Shown: positions 43,748 to 52,455 of the stretch, piece after piece
How positions within the stretch are numbered: position 1 is the first letter of the stretch
Layout: each line of letters begins with the position of its first letter
NCBI RefSeq assembly: GCF_036017035.1
Contig: NZ_JAYXHS010000002.1
Coordinates: forward strand, 806,001 to 870,000
Direction: 5' to 3'
DNA length: 64,000 nucleotides
DNA from: Viridibacterium silvisoli
Lineage (GTDB): Bacteria; Pseudomonadota; Gammaproteobacteria; Burkholderiales; Rhodocyclaceae
Notes under the pieces: generated by a model
The model's database searches: none
Told to the model about the DNA's origin: nothing
The model's input: the letters and a program-made list of their open reading frames with translations, nothing else
Program-made: the position numbers and the translations under genes

Positions 43748-44371
43748 CTAACCGCCGAAGGTGATGGAATAACCCCAGGATTCGATCCGGGCCGGGATCG
43801 CATTGAATGCCATCGAGATACGTCGTTCCCCCTGATTGGGCGGCACGGCGTGCATGAGGTAGCTGGGGAAGAGTGCCATGTCGCCCGGGTCGGGTGCAGG
43901 GCTGACCCATTTGTCAGCGTTGTAGGGGCCTTGCGCGGTGCCCGCGTGGTCGTTGCGGAAGGCGAAGTCGGTGCCGCCGGGTGATTTCATGAAGACCGTG
44001 CGCGATTCCGGGTGCGTGGGTGTGAGATAGACGACGCCGGAGATGAAGCTGTTGGCGTGGTTGTGCATGGCCTGACGACCGCCTTCGTCGAGCACATTGA
44101 CCCACATCTCCTTGATGGCCCAGCCCATGCGCTCGCCGAACAGCAATGCGCCGAACTCGCTGAGCTTCGGCGTGATGAGTGCTGCGGCCTGACCGAGCAG
44201 TGGGCTCTCGTCCGGCCGGAGCATGCGCGTGTGCGAGAGATTGCCGGAAGCGTTGTTCTCCTGCACGGCCTGTGCGGTGAAGTGTTCGGCGAGGCCGCGC
44301 ACGAGTGCGGCATCGAGCACTGCCGGTGCGCGCATGAAGGGGATGGGGAAGAGGCCGATGATCTGATCCAT
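43748..44371 (-). CDS. 2OG-Fe(II) oxygenase-like protein (TIGR02466 type)
   Basis: 207 residues starting at MDQIIGLFPIPF. The pattern WVNVLDEGGRQAMHNHANSFISGVVYLTPT, PESRTVFMKSPGG and GDMALFPSYLMHAVPPNQGERRISMAFN fits the putative 2OG-Fe(II) oxygenase family TIGR02466 (iron ligands from HNH and H-x...R). The substrate is unknown. A longer reading frame upstream to 44533 overlaps nikR and lacks a good start. It is 31 bp downstream of nikR on the same strand and may be cotranscribed. Confidence 0.82.
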   Translation of the reverse strand: MDQIIGLFPIPFMRAPAVLDAALVRGLAEHFTAQAVQENNASGNLSHTRMLRPDESPLLGQAAALITPKLSEFGALLFGERMGWAIKEMWVNVLDEGGRQAMHNHANSFISGVVYLTPTHPESRTVFMKSPGGTDFAFRNDHAGTAQGPYNADKWVSPAPDPGDMALFPSYLMHAVPPNQGERRISMAFNAIPARIESWGYSITFGG

Positions 44372-44402
44372 GTCGTGTCTTCTTGCTGTGCGTGCGTGTT
44401 GA

Positions 44403-44858
44403 TCAGCGATGCGTGTGCGCTGCGTTTTTCCTGGCGACGTAGCTGCGTGTCGCGGGGGCTTCGACCGGCACCACATGGATGTTGCCGTGACGCACGCCGG
44501 TCTCCGCCTTGATGGCTTCGGCGAAGGCGACAATCTTCGTCGTCTGGCCCTTGAGGAATACCGTTTCGATGCAGGTCTCGTGGTCGAGGTGCGCGTGCAT
44601 GGTCGACATGGTCATGTCGTGATGATCGTGTTGCAGATCGGTGAGGCGTTCAGCGAGGCGGCGTTCGTGATGGTCATAGACGTAGCTCAGCACGGCCACG
44701 CATTGCTTGGCCGTGCCGTTGGCAACGGAGGATTCGCCGAGCTCGCGGCGCAGCAGGTCGCGTACGGCTTCGGAGCGATTGGCGTAGCCCTTGCGCTGCA
44801 TCAGCTCTTCGAAAGCGCTGGCCAGTTCGTCGTCGAGAGAAATCGTCAGGCGTTGCAT
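44403..44858 (-). CDS. nikR: Nickel-responsive transcriptional regulator NikR
   Basis: 151 residues. The N-terminal ribbon-helix-helix domain (MQRLTISLDDELASAFEELMQRKGYANRSEAVRDLLRREL) is followed by an ACT-like nickel domain with the four high-affinity ligands H77, H88, H90 and C96 (HAHLDHETC), shifted by one from E. coli numbering. NikR binds Ni2+ and represses uptake genes at a GTATGA-TCATAC operator. Such a site lies between nikR and the divergent TonB receptor. Confidence 0.95.
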   Translation of the reverse strand: MQRLTISLDDELASAFEELMQRKGYANRSEAVRDLLRRELGESSVANGTAKQCVAVLSYVYDHHERRLAERLTDLQHDHHDMTMSTMHAHLDHETCIETVFLKGQTTKIVAFAEAIKAETGVRHGNIHVVPVEAPATRSYVARKNAAHTHR

Positions 44859-44929
44859 GCGGTGCTCCTGCAATAGTCCGATCTGCCTACTTCAAGCCAT
44901 GAGGTCGCGTAATCCGCAGGTAACGGCAC

Positions 44930-44956
44930 GTATGAATAATTCAGAAAAATTCATAC
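44930..44956. promoter_or_regulatory. NikR operator
   Basis: GTATGAAT-N11-ATTCATAC (44930-44937 and 44949-44956), an 8-bp perfect inverted repeat. E. coli NikR binds GTATGA-N16-TCATAC; here the inner spacing is 15. It lies 21 bp before the ATG of the TonB receptor and 71 bp before the nikR start, so it may control both. Confidence 0.85.
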
Positions 44957-44977
44957 AAACACGTTTGCGGAGTGGCA

Positions 44978-47053
44978 ATGAAGAAGCAGTGGGCATTGAT
45001 GCTGGTGTGTGTCGGGGTGAATGCCGGAACGAACGAGGCCGCCATGGCCGCCGACGAGCCAGCAATAGAACCCGTCATCGTAAAGGGCAATTATGACAAT
45101 CCTGTTGGCAGCACCGATGCGGCCAGCGCCGGCACGGTCACGAGCAAGCTGATTGCCAATCGCCCGGCGCTGCGCACGGGCGAGATCCTCGAGTTCGTGC
45201 CGGGCGTGATCGTCACGCAGCACAGTGGTGACGGCAAGGCGAACCAGTATTTCCTGCGTGGTTTCAATCTCGATCACGGCACCGACTTCTCGACACGTGT
45301 CGACGGCATGCCGATCAATATGCGCACGCATGCGCACGGCCAGGGCTACACCGATCTGAATTTCCTGATTCCCGAACTGGTGAGTCGCATCGACTACCGC
45401 AAGGGCCCGTATGCGGCGGAAGACGGCGACTTCGCAAGCGCCGGGGCGGCCTACATGCGTCTGTTCGATCGCCTGCCGCAAGGCATTGCATCCGTCACGG
45501 TCGGCGAGAACGGTTTCGGTCGAACCTTGCTCGCCGATTCGAAAGACATCGGCGCTGGCACCTTCCTCTACGGTCTCGACATGGGGCACAACAGCGGCCC
45601 GTGGGAAGTGTCGGAGAACCTGCGCAAGTTCAACGGTCTGCTGCGCTTCAGCCAGGGCACGGAGAAAGAGGGCTGGCACGCGACGGCGATGGGGTATGGG
45701 TCGCAATGGCGCGCGACCGACCAGGTGGCCAATCGCGCGGTGGCCGATGGTTCGATCGGCCGCTTCGGGACACTGGATGGCAGCGACGGTGGCAAAACCT
45801 CGCGCTACAGCCTGTCGCTCGGCGCCGATGGCAAGGCAGGCGCAGGGCGCTACAGTGCGTCGGCTTATGCCGTGCGTTCGCGCCTCAACCTGTTCAGCAA
45901 TTTCACCTACTTCCTCGATCACCCGAGCGACCTGGGTGATCCCGTCAATGGTGACCAGTTCGAGCAGGCCGAGAAGCGCGATCTCGTGGGCTTCGATACG
46001 AAGTACATGTGGCCCGCAGAGCTTGGGGGGCTGACCATGCTCAACACGCTTGGCCTCACTGGGCGCTACGACAAGCTCGGCCCCGTCGGACTTTATTCGA
46101 CCGAGGAGCAGCGACGCGTTTCCACGACGCGTGAAGACACGGTGCGCGAAGGCAGCTACGGCGTGTGGTTCGAGAATTCGACTGACTGGACGCGCTGGCT
46201 GCGCAGCGTGGCGGGCGTGCGCTTCGACGAATACAACTTCGACGTGAAGAGCAGCCTGCCGGAGAACAGCGGCAAGAAAGATGCGAAGCTCGCATCACCC
46301 AAGTTCTCGCTGATCTTCGGGCCGTGGAGCCAGACGGAGTTCTTCCTCAACTGGGGCCGCGGTTTTCACAGCAACGATGCACGCGGCACGGTGCAGACAA
46401 TCGATCCAAAAACGGGCACACCTGTCGATGCCGTCACGCCACTCGTGAAGACACGCGGCGAGGAGATCGGCGCACGCAGCGAGTGGTTGCCCGGCCTGCA
46501 GACATCGCTGGCGGTATGGCGACTGAAGTCGGATTCGGAACTGGTCTTCGTCGGTGACGCGGGCACGACCGAGGCCAGCCGTCCAGGCAAGCGCAACGGT
46601 GTCGAGTGGAACAACCACTACGTCGCCAGGCCGTGGCTGCTGTTCGATGCGGATTTGTCCTGGTCGAAGGCGCGTTACGCCGATGAGTCTCCGGACGGCA
46701 ACTACATTCCGGGTGCGATCGAACAGGTGGGTACTTTCGGTGTAACGCTGGACAGCCTCGGGCCGTGGTCGGGTCAGTTTCAGTTGCGTTACTTCGGACC
46801 GCGTGCGCTGATCGAAGACAACAGTGTGCGTTCCAGCTCGACGACGCTGGCATACATGCGTGTCGGCTACGCTTTCACGCCGGCCACGAAACTGTCACTC
46901 GATATCTTCAACCTGTTCGACCGCAAGGCCAGCGACATCGATTACTACTACACCTCGCGTCTCAAGGGCGAAGACCCGGCAGGTGTGGATGACATCCACT
47001 CCCATCCTGTCGAGCCGCGTACGTTCAGGGTGAGTCTCGTGCACCGCTTCTAG
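44978..47053 (+). CDS. TonB-dependent receptor, probable nickel uptake
   Basis: 691 residues. Signal peptide, plug domain (about 40-150: VIVKGNYDNPVGSTDAASAG, LRTGEILEFVPGVIVTQHSGDGKANQYFLRGFNLDHGTDFSTRVDGMPINM) and a 22-strand barrel ending LVHRF (terminal aromatic). I chose the ATG at 44978, preceded by GCGGAG; an in-frame GTG lies 6 bp upstream. The NikR operator directly upstream and nikR as the divergent neighbour point to nickel as the cargo (inference). A terminator follows. Confidence 0.93.
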   Translation: MKKQWALMLVCVGVNAGTNEAAMAADEPAIEPVIVKGNYDNPVGSTDAASAGTVTSKLIANRPALRTGEILEFVPGVIVTQHSGDGKANQYFLRGFNLDHGTDFSTRVDGMPINMRTHAHGQGYTDLNFLIPELVSRIDYRKGPYAAEDGDFASAGAAYMRLFDRLPQGIASVTVGENGFGRTLLADSKDIGAGTFLYGLDMGHNSGPWEVSENLRKFNGLLRFSQGTEKEGWHATAMGYGSQWRATDQVANRAVADGSIGRFGTLDGSDGGKTSRYSLSLGADGKAGAGRYSASAYAVRSRLNLFSNFTYFLDHPSDLGDPVNGDQFEQAEKRDLVGFDTKYMWPAELGGLTMLNTLGLTGRYDKLGPVGLYSTEEQRRVSTTREDTVREGSYGVWFENSTDWTRWLRSVAGVRFDEYNFDVKSSLPENSGKKDAKLASPKFSLIFGPWSQTEFFLNWGRGFHSNDARGTVQTIDPKTGTPVDAVTPLVKTRGEEIGARSEWLPGLQTSLAVWRLKSDSELVFVGDAGTTEASRPGKRNGVEWNNHYVARPWLLFDADLSWSKARYADESPDGNYIPGAIEQVGTFGVTLDSLGPWSGQFQLRYFGPRALIEDNSVRSSSTTLAYMRVGYAFTPATKLSLDIFNLFDRKASDIDYYYTSRLKGEDPAGVDDIHSHPVEPRTFRVSLVHRF

Positions 47054-47085
47054 CACTGAACTCCCGCAATACTGCTTCATCGGTT

Positions 47086-47113
47086 AAGCCTCCTTGTGGA
47101 GGCTTTTTTTTTG
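47086..47113 (+). terminator. Rho-independent terminator of the TonB receptor gene
   Basis: 8-bp stem AAGCCTCC / GGAGGCTT with loop TTGT, followed by a run of seven T, 32 bp after the stop. Confidence 0.93.
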
Positions 47114-47510
47114 CGATTTGCATCCTGGTTTGAAGTGCAGTGACCGGCAGGTGACCTTGTGATTTTCGGCAAGCCTTGCAGCTGTGGATGCATGACGTTT
47201 TTCTGGGGCGTCGTATTCGTTGCAGGGAGGGACTATCGATCGTTGTATGGATGAAATATTTCTTTTTCATGATGTCGATAGTCGTGCTGTGGAAATTCTT
47301 CTTCGGGATACTGCAGGAATGACATGCACAGAATGACGAAGCAAACCTTCGATTTCCTGTCACCGGCAGAAGCAGTGCGGGCGCGGTTCTACAGATGCTT
47401 ATGGCATTCGTTGGCGGGCGCGATTATTGCGATGTCGCCGCCGGTAGCTTTGGTTTGAGAAGTGCTGCCAGTCCCGCAGCCCGCTGCGCATACCCGCATG
47501 GAGGTTATTG
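47114..47510. other. Intergenic region before a PEP-CTERM gene
   Basis: 397 bp without a gene. It holds the repeat-like GTGACCGGCAGGTGACC (47140-47156) and the similar GTCACCGGCAG near 47359, and a run of AT-rich sequence at 47245-47290 that may contain the promoter. A perfect GGAGG lies just before the next start. No sigma54 -24/-12 pair could be confirmed. Confidence 0.4.
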
Positions 47511-48035
47511 ATGAAGTTCCCCGCAAAACTCTGCATGGCCCTCGCGCTCACCGGAGCGATGAATGCCTACGCTGTCACGTCATTGCAAGATGGCAGTACG
47601 TTCTCGAAGATCGTCAATGTCGATTCAGGGTTCGCATTCACGCACACCTACAACTTTCATCTGGACTTCACGGGGCCGGCCATCATCGGCGCCAGTGTCC
47701 AGGAGCTGAAGGTTGCAGATCTTCTGGATATCGACTGGGCTGACGCGAACGCATTCGTCGTGCGCGATGCGCTGAACAACGTGCTGTTCAGCGCAGGCGA
47801 GACGGGGCCCATCGGCAGCTTCTCTTTCGACTCGCTGTTGCTGTCCACGTCCGACTTCTCGATCACCCTGGCGGGCGAAGGGATCGGCAAGCTGGATCCA
47901 GCGGGCACTTACGCCATCGCTCTGTTTGCGGCACCGACGCAGGTAACGCCTGTGCCGGAACCCGCGTCGGGCGCGATGCTGCTTGGCGGCGCTGCCTTGC
48001 TGGGCTTCATGGCGCGTCGTCGTACGCAGCGCTGA
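47511..48035 (+). CDS. PEP-CTERM sorting-domain protein
   Basis: 174 residues. Signal peptide ending AYA, then a beta-rich secreted domain (TFSKIVNVDSGFAFTHTYNFHLDFTGPAIIG) and the tag VPEPASGAMLLGGAALLGFMARRRTQR. The ATG at 47511 has GGAGG upstream. It is of the short FxDxF-like type. It stands alone. Confidence 0.88.
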   Translation: MKFPAKLCMALALTGAMNAYAVTSLQDGSTFSKIVNVDSGFAFTHTYNFHLDFTGPAIIGASVQELKVADLLDIDWADANAFVVRDALNNVLFSAGETGPIGSFSFDSLLLSTSDFSITLAGEGIGKLDPAGTYAIALFAAPTQVTPVPEPASGAMLLGGAALLGFMARRRTQR

Positions 48036-48090
48036 CCTGACCCGCGCGCGGGCTCGTCGATCGGCGAGCTTGCGTGCTCATCATTCCGAC

Positions 48091-48669
48091 TTAGTGGAAT
48101 TGCGCGCCGTCGGCTGGTCTGGGTGTGGTCGGTGGTGAGTTCGATTTCGGGCTTGAGGGCGTTGCAGCCGGTTCGCTCTCCGCCGCAATGAACATCCAGT
48201 CGTGATAGACCGGCGTATCGCCTGCATCGCTGGGCAACACCACATAGTCCGGTAGCTTGCTGCGGATCGCTTCCTTCTGTGAGTGGCTGCGCAGGCCGAC
48301 GACACGGCCGTCGGCAATCTGCACATCCCAGTCACGCTTGCCCGTCATCGGATCGCGAAAGATCTGGCGCATGTGACGCACCGGAAACGGGAAGCGCTTG
48401 TCTTCGAGCAGGTCTTCCAGCGCGACGGGTGCGGTCGGCGTGCCTTCCGGGCTGTGCGCCTTATAGCTGGCCATGGCCTGGCTGAATTGCTTGCCGATGA
48501 AGAGCAGCTCGGCCTCGCGCTGGCGCTGCGTCGTCGTGCTCCAGTTCTGGCCGAACGAGGCGAGCAGCAGCCCGACGATGGCGAGCGCGAACAACAGGAA
48601 CAGATAGGCAAAGCCGCGCATGCGGTGACGACCCGTGCGCAGGCTCGATGTGCGTTGTGCGGCTTTCAT
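48091..48669 (-). CDS. T2SS-type pseudopilin-like protein lacking Glu5
   Basis: 192 residues. The N terminus reads RMRGFAYLFLLFALAIVGLLLASF, a prepilin-like cleavage site before a hydrophobic helix, but the residue at +5 is Phe instead of Glu, as in GspK-type minor pseudopilins. The remainder is soluble (FIGKQFSQAMASYKAHSPEGTPTAPVALEDLLEDKRFPFPVRHMRQIFRDP). It is the last gene of the secretion operon, coupled to the previous one by a 4-bp overlap. Confidence 0.8.
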   Translation of the reverse strand: MKAAQRTSSLRTGRHRMRGFAYLFLLFALAIVGLLLASFGQNWSTTTQRQREAELLFIGKQFSQAMASYKAHSPEGTPTAPVALEDLLEDKRFPFPVRHMRQIFRDPMTGKRDWDVQIADGRVVGLRSHSQKEAIRSKLPDYVVLPSDAGDTPVYHDWMFIAAESEPAATPSSPKSNSPPTTPRPADGAQFH

Positions 48670-49037
48670 TGCTCTGCCAGCGGCTGGCCCTCGGCCGTTG
48701 CACCCGTTGCGCCGCTGTGCACATCGAACACCCCATTGCCTCCGCCCGGCGCTTCGACAGTCCAGGTGTCGCGACTGCCGGTGTGCGGGTCCTCGGGAAT
48801 CGTGCGCAGGTATTTGCGCGTAACGAGTTCATCGAGTGTCGCGGGCCAGGTGTCGGTATCCGCATGGAACTTGTCGATGGCATCGCGCATGACGGCGAGG
48901 CTCTGGCGCAATGCGTTGTCGCGTGCGTGCTCGACGTGATTGAAATAGCGCGGCGCGGCGATCGATAGCAGCACGCCGATGATGGCCATCACTACTAGTA
49001 GCTCGATCAGCGTGAAGCCTCGGAGGGCGCGTCGCAT
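48666..49037 (-). CDS. Pseudopilin (GspG/GspH-like)
   Basis: 123 residues with a prepilin motif RGFTLIELLVVMAIIGVLLSIAAPRYF and the globular part DNALRQSLAVMRDAIDKFHADTDTWPATLDELVTRKYLRTIPEDP. The ATG at 49037 is chosen; two GTG codons just upstream overlap the previous stop. Substrate for the prepilin peptidase, which is not in the window. Confidence 0.85.
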   Translation of the reverse strand: MRRALRGFTLIELLVVMAIIGVLLSIAAPRYFNHVEHARDNALRQSLAVMRDAIDKFHADTDTWPATLDELVTRKYLRTIPEDPHTGSRDTWTVEAPGGGNGVFDVHSGATGATAEGQPLAEQ

Positions 49038-49039
49038 GC

Positions 49040-49531
49040 TCACCACTCCCGGTACCTCACGCCGTTGAGTCCTGTCTTCGCTGACATCGAATACACGTCG
49101 AACACATCTGCACCGTCGCGCGGGGTGTCGGGTGGGCTCGCATAGCTGCGCTTGCCCCAGGTCTCGGCGGCGGAGAGGGACGCATCAGGGTTCATCGGAT
49201 CGCGCGGCACCCGACGCAGGAAGTAGATCTGCTTGTCCTTCGCATTGCTCGCGTCCTTCACGCCCTCGGCGAGTTCTTCCAGCGAGTGTGGATAGCCCGA
49301 CTCATCGACGGATTTGACGATGCGGCCATCCGCCGTTGCGCGCTTGTATTCGTCGATGGCTTCGCGGATCTGGCGCAACGCAATACGCAATTCCGATTCA
49401 CGCGCGCGTTGCGAGACGAGGCTAGCGACCGGGTAGGCGGCAGAGGCGAGGATGCCGACGATGGCGACCACGATGACCATCTCGATCAGCGTGAAGCCCG
49501 AGCCTCGACCGCGCCCTTGCACCTGATGCAT
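49040..49531 (-). CDS. Pseudopilin (GspG-like)
   Basis: 163 residues: basic leader, then SGFTLIEMVIVVAIVGILASAAYP, then helical and globular part (LRIALRQIREAIDEYKRATADGRI ... RRVPRDPMNPDAS). It overlaps the secretin stop by 1 bp and ends 2 bp before the next pseudopilin ATG. It may be a minor or second major pseudopilin. Confidence 0.85.
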   Translation of the reverse strand: MHQVQGRGRGSGFTLIEMVIVVAIVGILASAAYPVASLVSQRARESELRIALRQIREAIDEYKRATADGRIVKSVDESGYPHSLEELAEGVKDASNAKDKQIYFLRRVPRDPMNPDASLSAAETWGKRSYASPPDTPRDGADVFDVYSMSAKTGLNGVRYREW

Positions 49532-51837
49532 TACCTGCCGACCTTGATGGCGAGTGGTTGCGGGTTGTTGGTCGACACGTCGTCGGCGCTGGCGCTGACA
49601 CGTGCAGCGCTGACCTCGATCATGCCGTCGCCGTTGCCATCAATCTTTGCGCGTAGACGCAGCTGCGCGCTGGCGGAGTTGCCGGAGGGCGCCAGGCTGA
49701 GCGTGGCACTGCCGCCACTGGCAGGTACGCCCACCTGTTCGAAGAGTGTGCTGTCCCAACTGACCGTGGTTTCTGCCACACGGATTGCGCTCTCCGCCGA
49801 GGCACTGACCGTTACTGAAAACTCCTGCCCTGGCGCAATGCGGCTGGGGCCAGCCAGGGTGAGCGTCGCGCCCATGCCTTCGTTAGGAACGGGCGAGGAG
49901 GGTGGTGGCGGAGGTGGTGCAGGCGGTGCTGCTGCCTGGCCGGCATTGCCGCTACCGCGTACATCCAGCGAGCGTGGCGGTGTTGGCGTGGTCACGCGCA
50001 TCGGTGCTGTGCCGACACTGGCATCGGTACCCGCCGCCATGCTGGTACGTGACAGTGCCGTGGGGCTGATGTTGCGCACCACGCGTGGCGTGATGAGCAG
50101 GATGATCTCGGTCTTGGTATTGCTGTTGTTCGAGTTCGAGAAAAGATGACCGAGCATGGGCAGGCGACCGATACCGGGAACGTGCTGACCGGTGCTGCGT
50201 TCTTCGTCGGAGATCAGGCCGGCCAGCACCTGTGTCTCGCCATCGCGCAGGCGCAGCGTGGTGTTCGTGTTGCGGGTACCGATCTGGTAGGCCAGCGAGT
50301 TCTGCGGACCGACGACTTCCTTGGTGACGCTGGAGACTTCCAGACCGACCTTGATCTCGACGTCGTCATCGAGGTGGATGGTGGGCTCCACGTCGAGCTT
50401 GAGACCGACGTCGAGATAATTCACCGAGGCTGACACGCCGACGTTGGCCGTCGACGTCGTGGTGAACACCGGCAGCTTGTCGCCGATGTGGATCTTCGCC
50501 TTCTCGCGATTTCGCACGCGGATGCGCGGGTTAGCGAGGATATTGCTGCTGCCGTCCTGATCCTTGAGGTTGAGCAACAAGGCCGGATTGGAGACAAAGG
50601 GCACCATCGCGCTGGCGTGATTGAGGTTGACGTAACCCTGTTGCAGCTGCCCACCGAGATTCGTCGATTGTGTCGTGCCGGTGGTGGTGGTGACGACGGA
50701 CTGGGTCGTCGGTTGCAGCAGGCCGAAGCCGACCTGCTCGGGGAACTGCACACCAATGCCGATCAGGCGCGAACGCAGGACTTCCAGCACTTCGACTTCC
50801 AGCATCACTTCAGGATCAGGCACGTCGAGTTGCTGCACGAGGCGCTCGGCCATGCGCACGGCATCCGGTGTGTCCTTGATGATGAGCAGGTTGAGCTTCT
50901 CGTCTATGAAGGTGTCGCGTGTCTTGACGACCGACTTGATCAAAGCCTGGGCCTGCTTGGCGTCTGTGTTGGCGAGATAGAAGGTACGTGTCACCAGCTC
51001 CTGGTAGTCGCGCTGCTTGGCGGCGATGGCCGGGTAGATGAGCATCGAGTTCTCGTTGAGCATCTTGCGCTCGAGGCCGTTGGTGGTCAGCACCATGCGG
51101 ATGACTTCGTCGATGTTGGTATTGCGCACGAACACGGTCACCTTGCCGTCGGCGCGCACGTCCTTGTCGAACACGAAGTTGATGCCCGCTGTGCGCGAGA
51201 TGGCTTCGAAAACGCTGCGCAGTGGCGTGTCGCGAAATTCGAGCGTAATGGGCTTGGCGATGTTGCTCTTGAGCACCGGAGCGTCCGGTACGGCTGAACC
51301 CTGTGCGTCGTCGATACGACGCAGCAGGTTGCGGACCGCAGGGTTGCCCGGGTTATCCGCCAGCAAGCCGCGCGCAATGGTCTCTGCCTCGGCGAGCTGT
51401 CTCTTCTGGAACAGGTTCTCGGCGTCACGCAGTCGGTCTGCGCGTCGGGTGTCCTCGGACAGCGCACGTTGCATGAGTTGCACGCGCTGGTTGTCCGGGT
51501 CCATACGCTGCGCCATGTTTGCCTGGCGCTTTGCTTCGTCCGCATTGCCGGCGTTGCGCGCACGATCGGCAGCAGTCAGGGCCTGAGCGACCTGCTGGTC
51601 GCGCGTGCGGAAGTAGATGAGCCGCGCTTCCTTGTTCGTCGGGTCCGCCTGCATCGCCTCCGCCGCCACGGCGAGGGTGGCCTCGGGTCCTCCGGCCTCG
51701 ATGAGTCGGGCGGTGGACTCGCTTCGGGCTGGCGGTGGGGTCGTACAGGCGGCCAGTTGGGCGCAGATCAATAGCGCCACGGCGAGCTGCCTGGGCGTTC
51801 GTCCGGGGTATGGCCACGCGAAGGTTGGAGCGTTCAT
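49531..51837 (-). CDS. Secretin with N-terminal TPR-like and C-terminal cohesin-like domains
   Basis: 768 residues. A lipoprotein-like signal (AVALLICAQLAACTTPP), a TPR-rich region (about 40-160), secretin/TonB short N-terminal domain (FRDTPLRSVFEAISRTAGINFVFDKDV), N1-type domain, and secretin homology region (about 330-590: VEVLEVLRSRLIGIGVQFPE ... VLAGLISDEERSTGQHVPGIGRLPMLGHLF). A proline-rich linker then leads to a C-terminal ~120-residue cohesin-like beta domain (LTLAGPSRIAPGQEFSVTVSASAES). The outer-membrane channel of the operon's machine; the cohesin-type tail is not part of classic GspD or PilQ. Confidence 0.88.
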   Translation of the reverse strand: MNAPTFAWPYPGRTPRQLAVALLICAQLAACTTPPPARSESTARLIEAGGPEATLAVAAEAMQADPTNKEARLIYFRTRDQQVAQALTAADRARNAGNADEAKRQANMAQRMDPDNQRVQLMQRALSEDTRRADRLRDAENLFQKRQLAEAETIARGLLADNPGNPAVRNLLRRIDDAQGSAVPDAPVLKSNIAKPITLEFRDTPLRSVFEAISRTAGINFVFDKDVRADGKVTVFVRNTNIDEVIRMVLTTNGLERKMLNENSMLIYPAIAAKQRDYQELVTRTFYLANTDAKQAQALIKSVVKTRDTFIDEKLNLLIIKDTPDAVRMAERLVQQLDVPDPEVMLEVEVLEVLRSRLIGIGVQFPEQVGFGLLQPTTQSVVTTTTGTTQSTNLGGQLQQGYVNLNHASAMVPFVSNPALLLNLKDQDGSSNILANPRIRVRNREKAKIHIGDKLPVFTTTSTANVGVSASVNYLDVGLKLDVEPTIHLDDDVEIKVGLEVSSVTKEVVGPQNSLAYQIGTRNTNTTLRLRDGETQVLAGLISDEERSTGQHVPGIGRLPMLGHLFSNSNNSNTKTEIILLITPRVVRNISPTALSRTSMAAGTDASVGTAPMRVTTPTPPRSLDVRGSGNAGQAAAPPAPPPPPPSSPVPNEGMGATLTLAGPSRIAPGQEFSVTVSASAESAIRVAETTVSWDSTLFEQVGVPASGGSATLSLAPSGNSASAQLRLRAKIDGNGDGMIEVSAARVSASADDVSTNNPQPLAIKVGR

Positions 51838-51888
51838 GGAGTCGGTGTGAAATCGGTGTGCGGTCGTTGGTGTGGCGCTGATCTGGAA

Positions 51889-52455
51889 TCAACGTCCGAA
51901 ATTCAGGGTCTGGCGCTCGGCGAGCGGCAGGTATTCGAATTGCATGCTGGTGTCGCCTATCTCGAGCACGCGATATTGCCCGGCCAGTGTGTCGCCCTTG
52001 CGTGCGATCAAAAGCTGGCCGCCGCTGTCGAGGAACACGGCCCGCTCCTTGGGGCTCGCATCCGCGCCGTCTGCATTGGCGGTGCCGGCATTGCGGCCAT
52101 CGTCGCCATCACGCAGCACGCCGAGGTATTTGAAGTTCAGCGGCGGTGCAACCGGCTTGGGTGGCGGAGGTGGCGGTGGAGGCGGGGGCTCGAAGCTGGC
52201 CGTGACAAAAGGGTCGTCGCTCATCTTGTCCATGGCGTCGCGCGGCTTGAAGCCACGTGCGATCAGCGCCAGCGCCTCGGCCGGATCGCGCTGATCGGCC
52301 TTGGCCGTGGGCGACTTGCGTACTGTGCTGGCGCTGCTGCGTGCGCGCTTGCTGGTGCTCTGCTGCGGCTCCTCATCGAAGCCGCTGACCCACCAGCTGA
52401 CCAGCACGACGGCCACCAGTGCGATCCAGATCTTGTACTTCACAAGAGCTTTCAC
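51889..52455 (-). CDS. PilP/GspC-like inner-membrane accessory protein
   Basis: 188 residues. One N-terminal helix (KIWIALVAVVLVSWWVSGF), a basic linker, a proline run (about 90-100) and a C-terminal beta domain (LNFKYLGVLRDGDDGR...VFLDSGGQLLIARKGDTLAGQYRVLEIG) resembling the PilP/GspC homology region that docks onto the secretin. It overlaps the PilO-like gene by 4 bp. Confidence 0.75.
   Translation of the reverse strand: MKALVKYKIWIALVAVVLVSWWVSGFDEEPQQSTSKRARSSASTVRKSPTAKADQRDPAEALALIARGFKPRDAMDKMSDDPFVTASFEPPPPPPPPPPKPVAPPLNFKYLGVLRDGDDGRNAGTANADGADASPKERAVFLDSGGQLLIARKGDTLAGQYRVLEIGDTSMQFEYLPLAERQTLNFGR

Noticed and set aside
47400..47440. Sigma54 promoter (TTGGCG...TTGC) before the PEP-CTERM gene
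   Set aside because: The GG-to-GC spacing is 14 instead of 10 bases.
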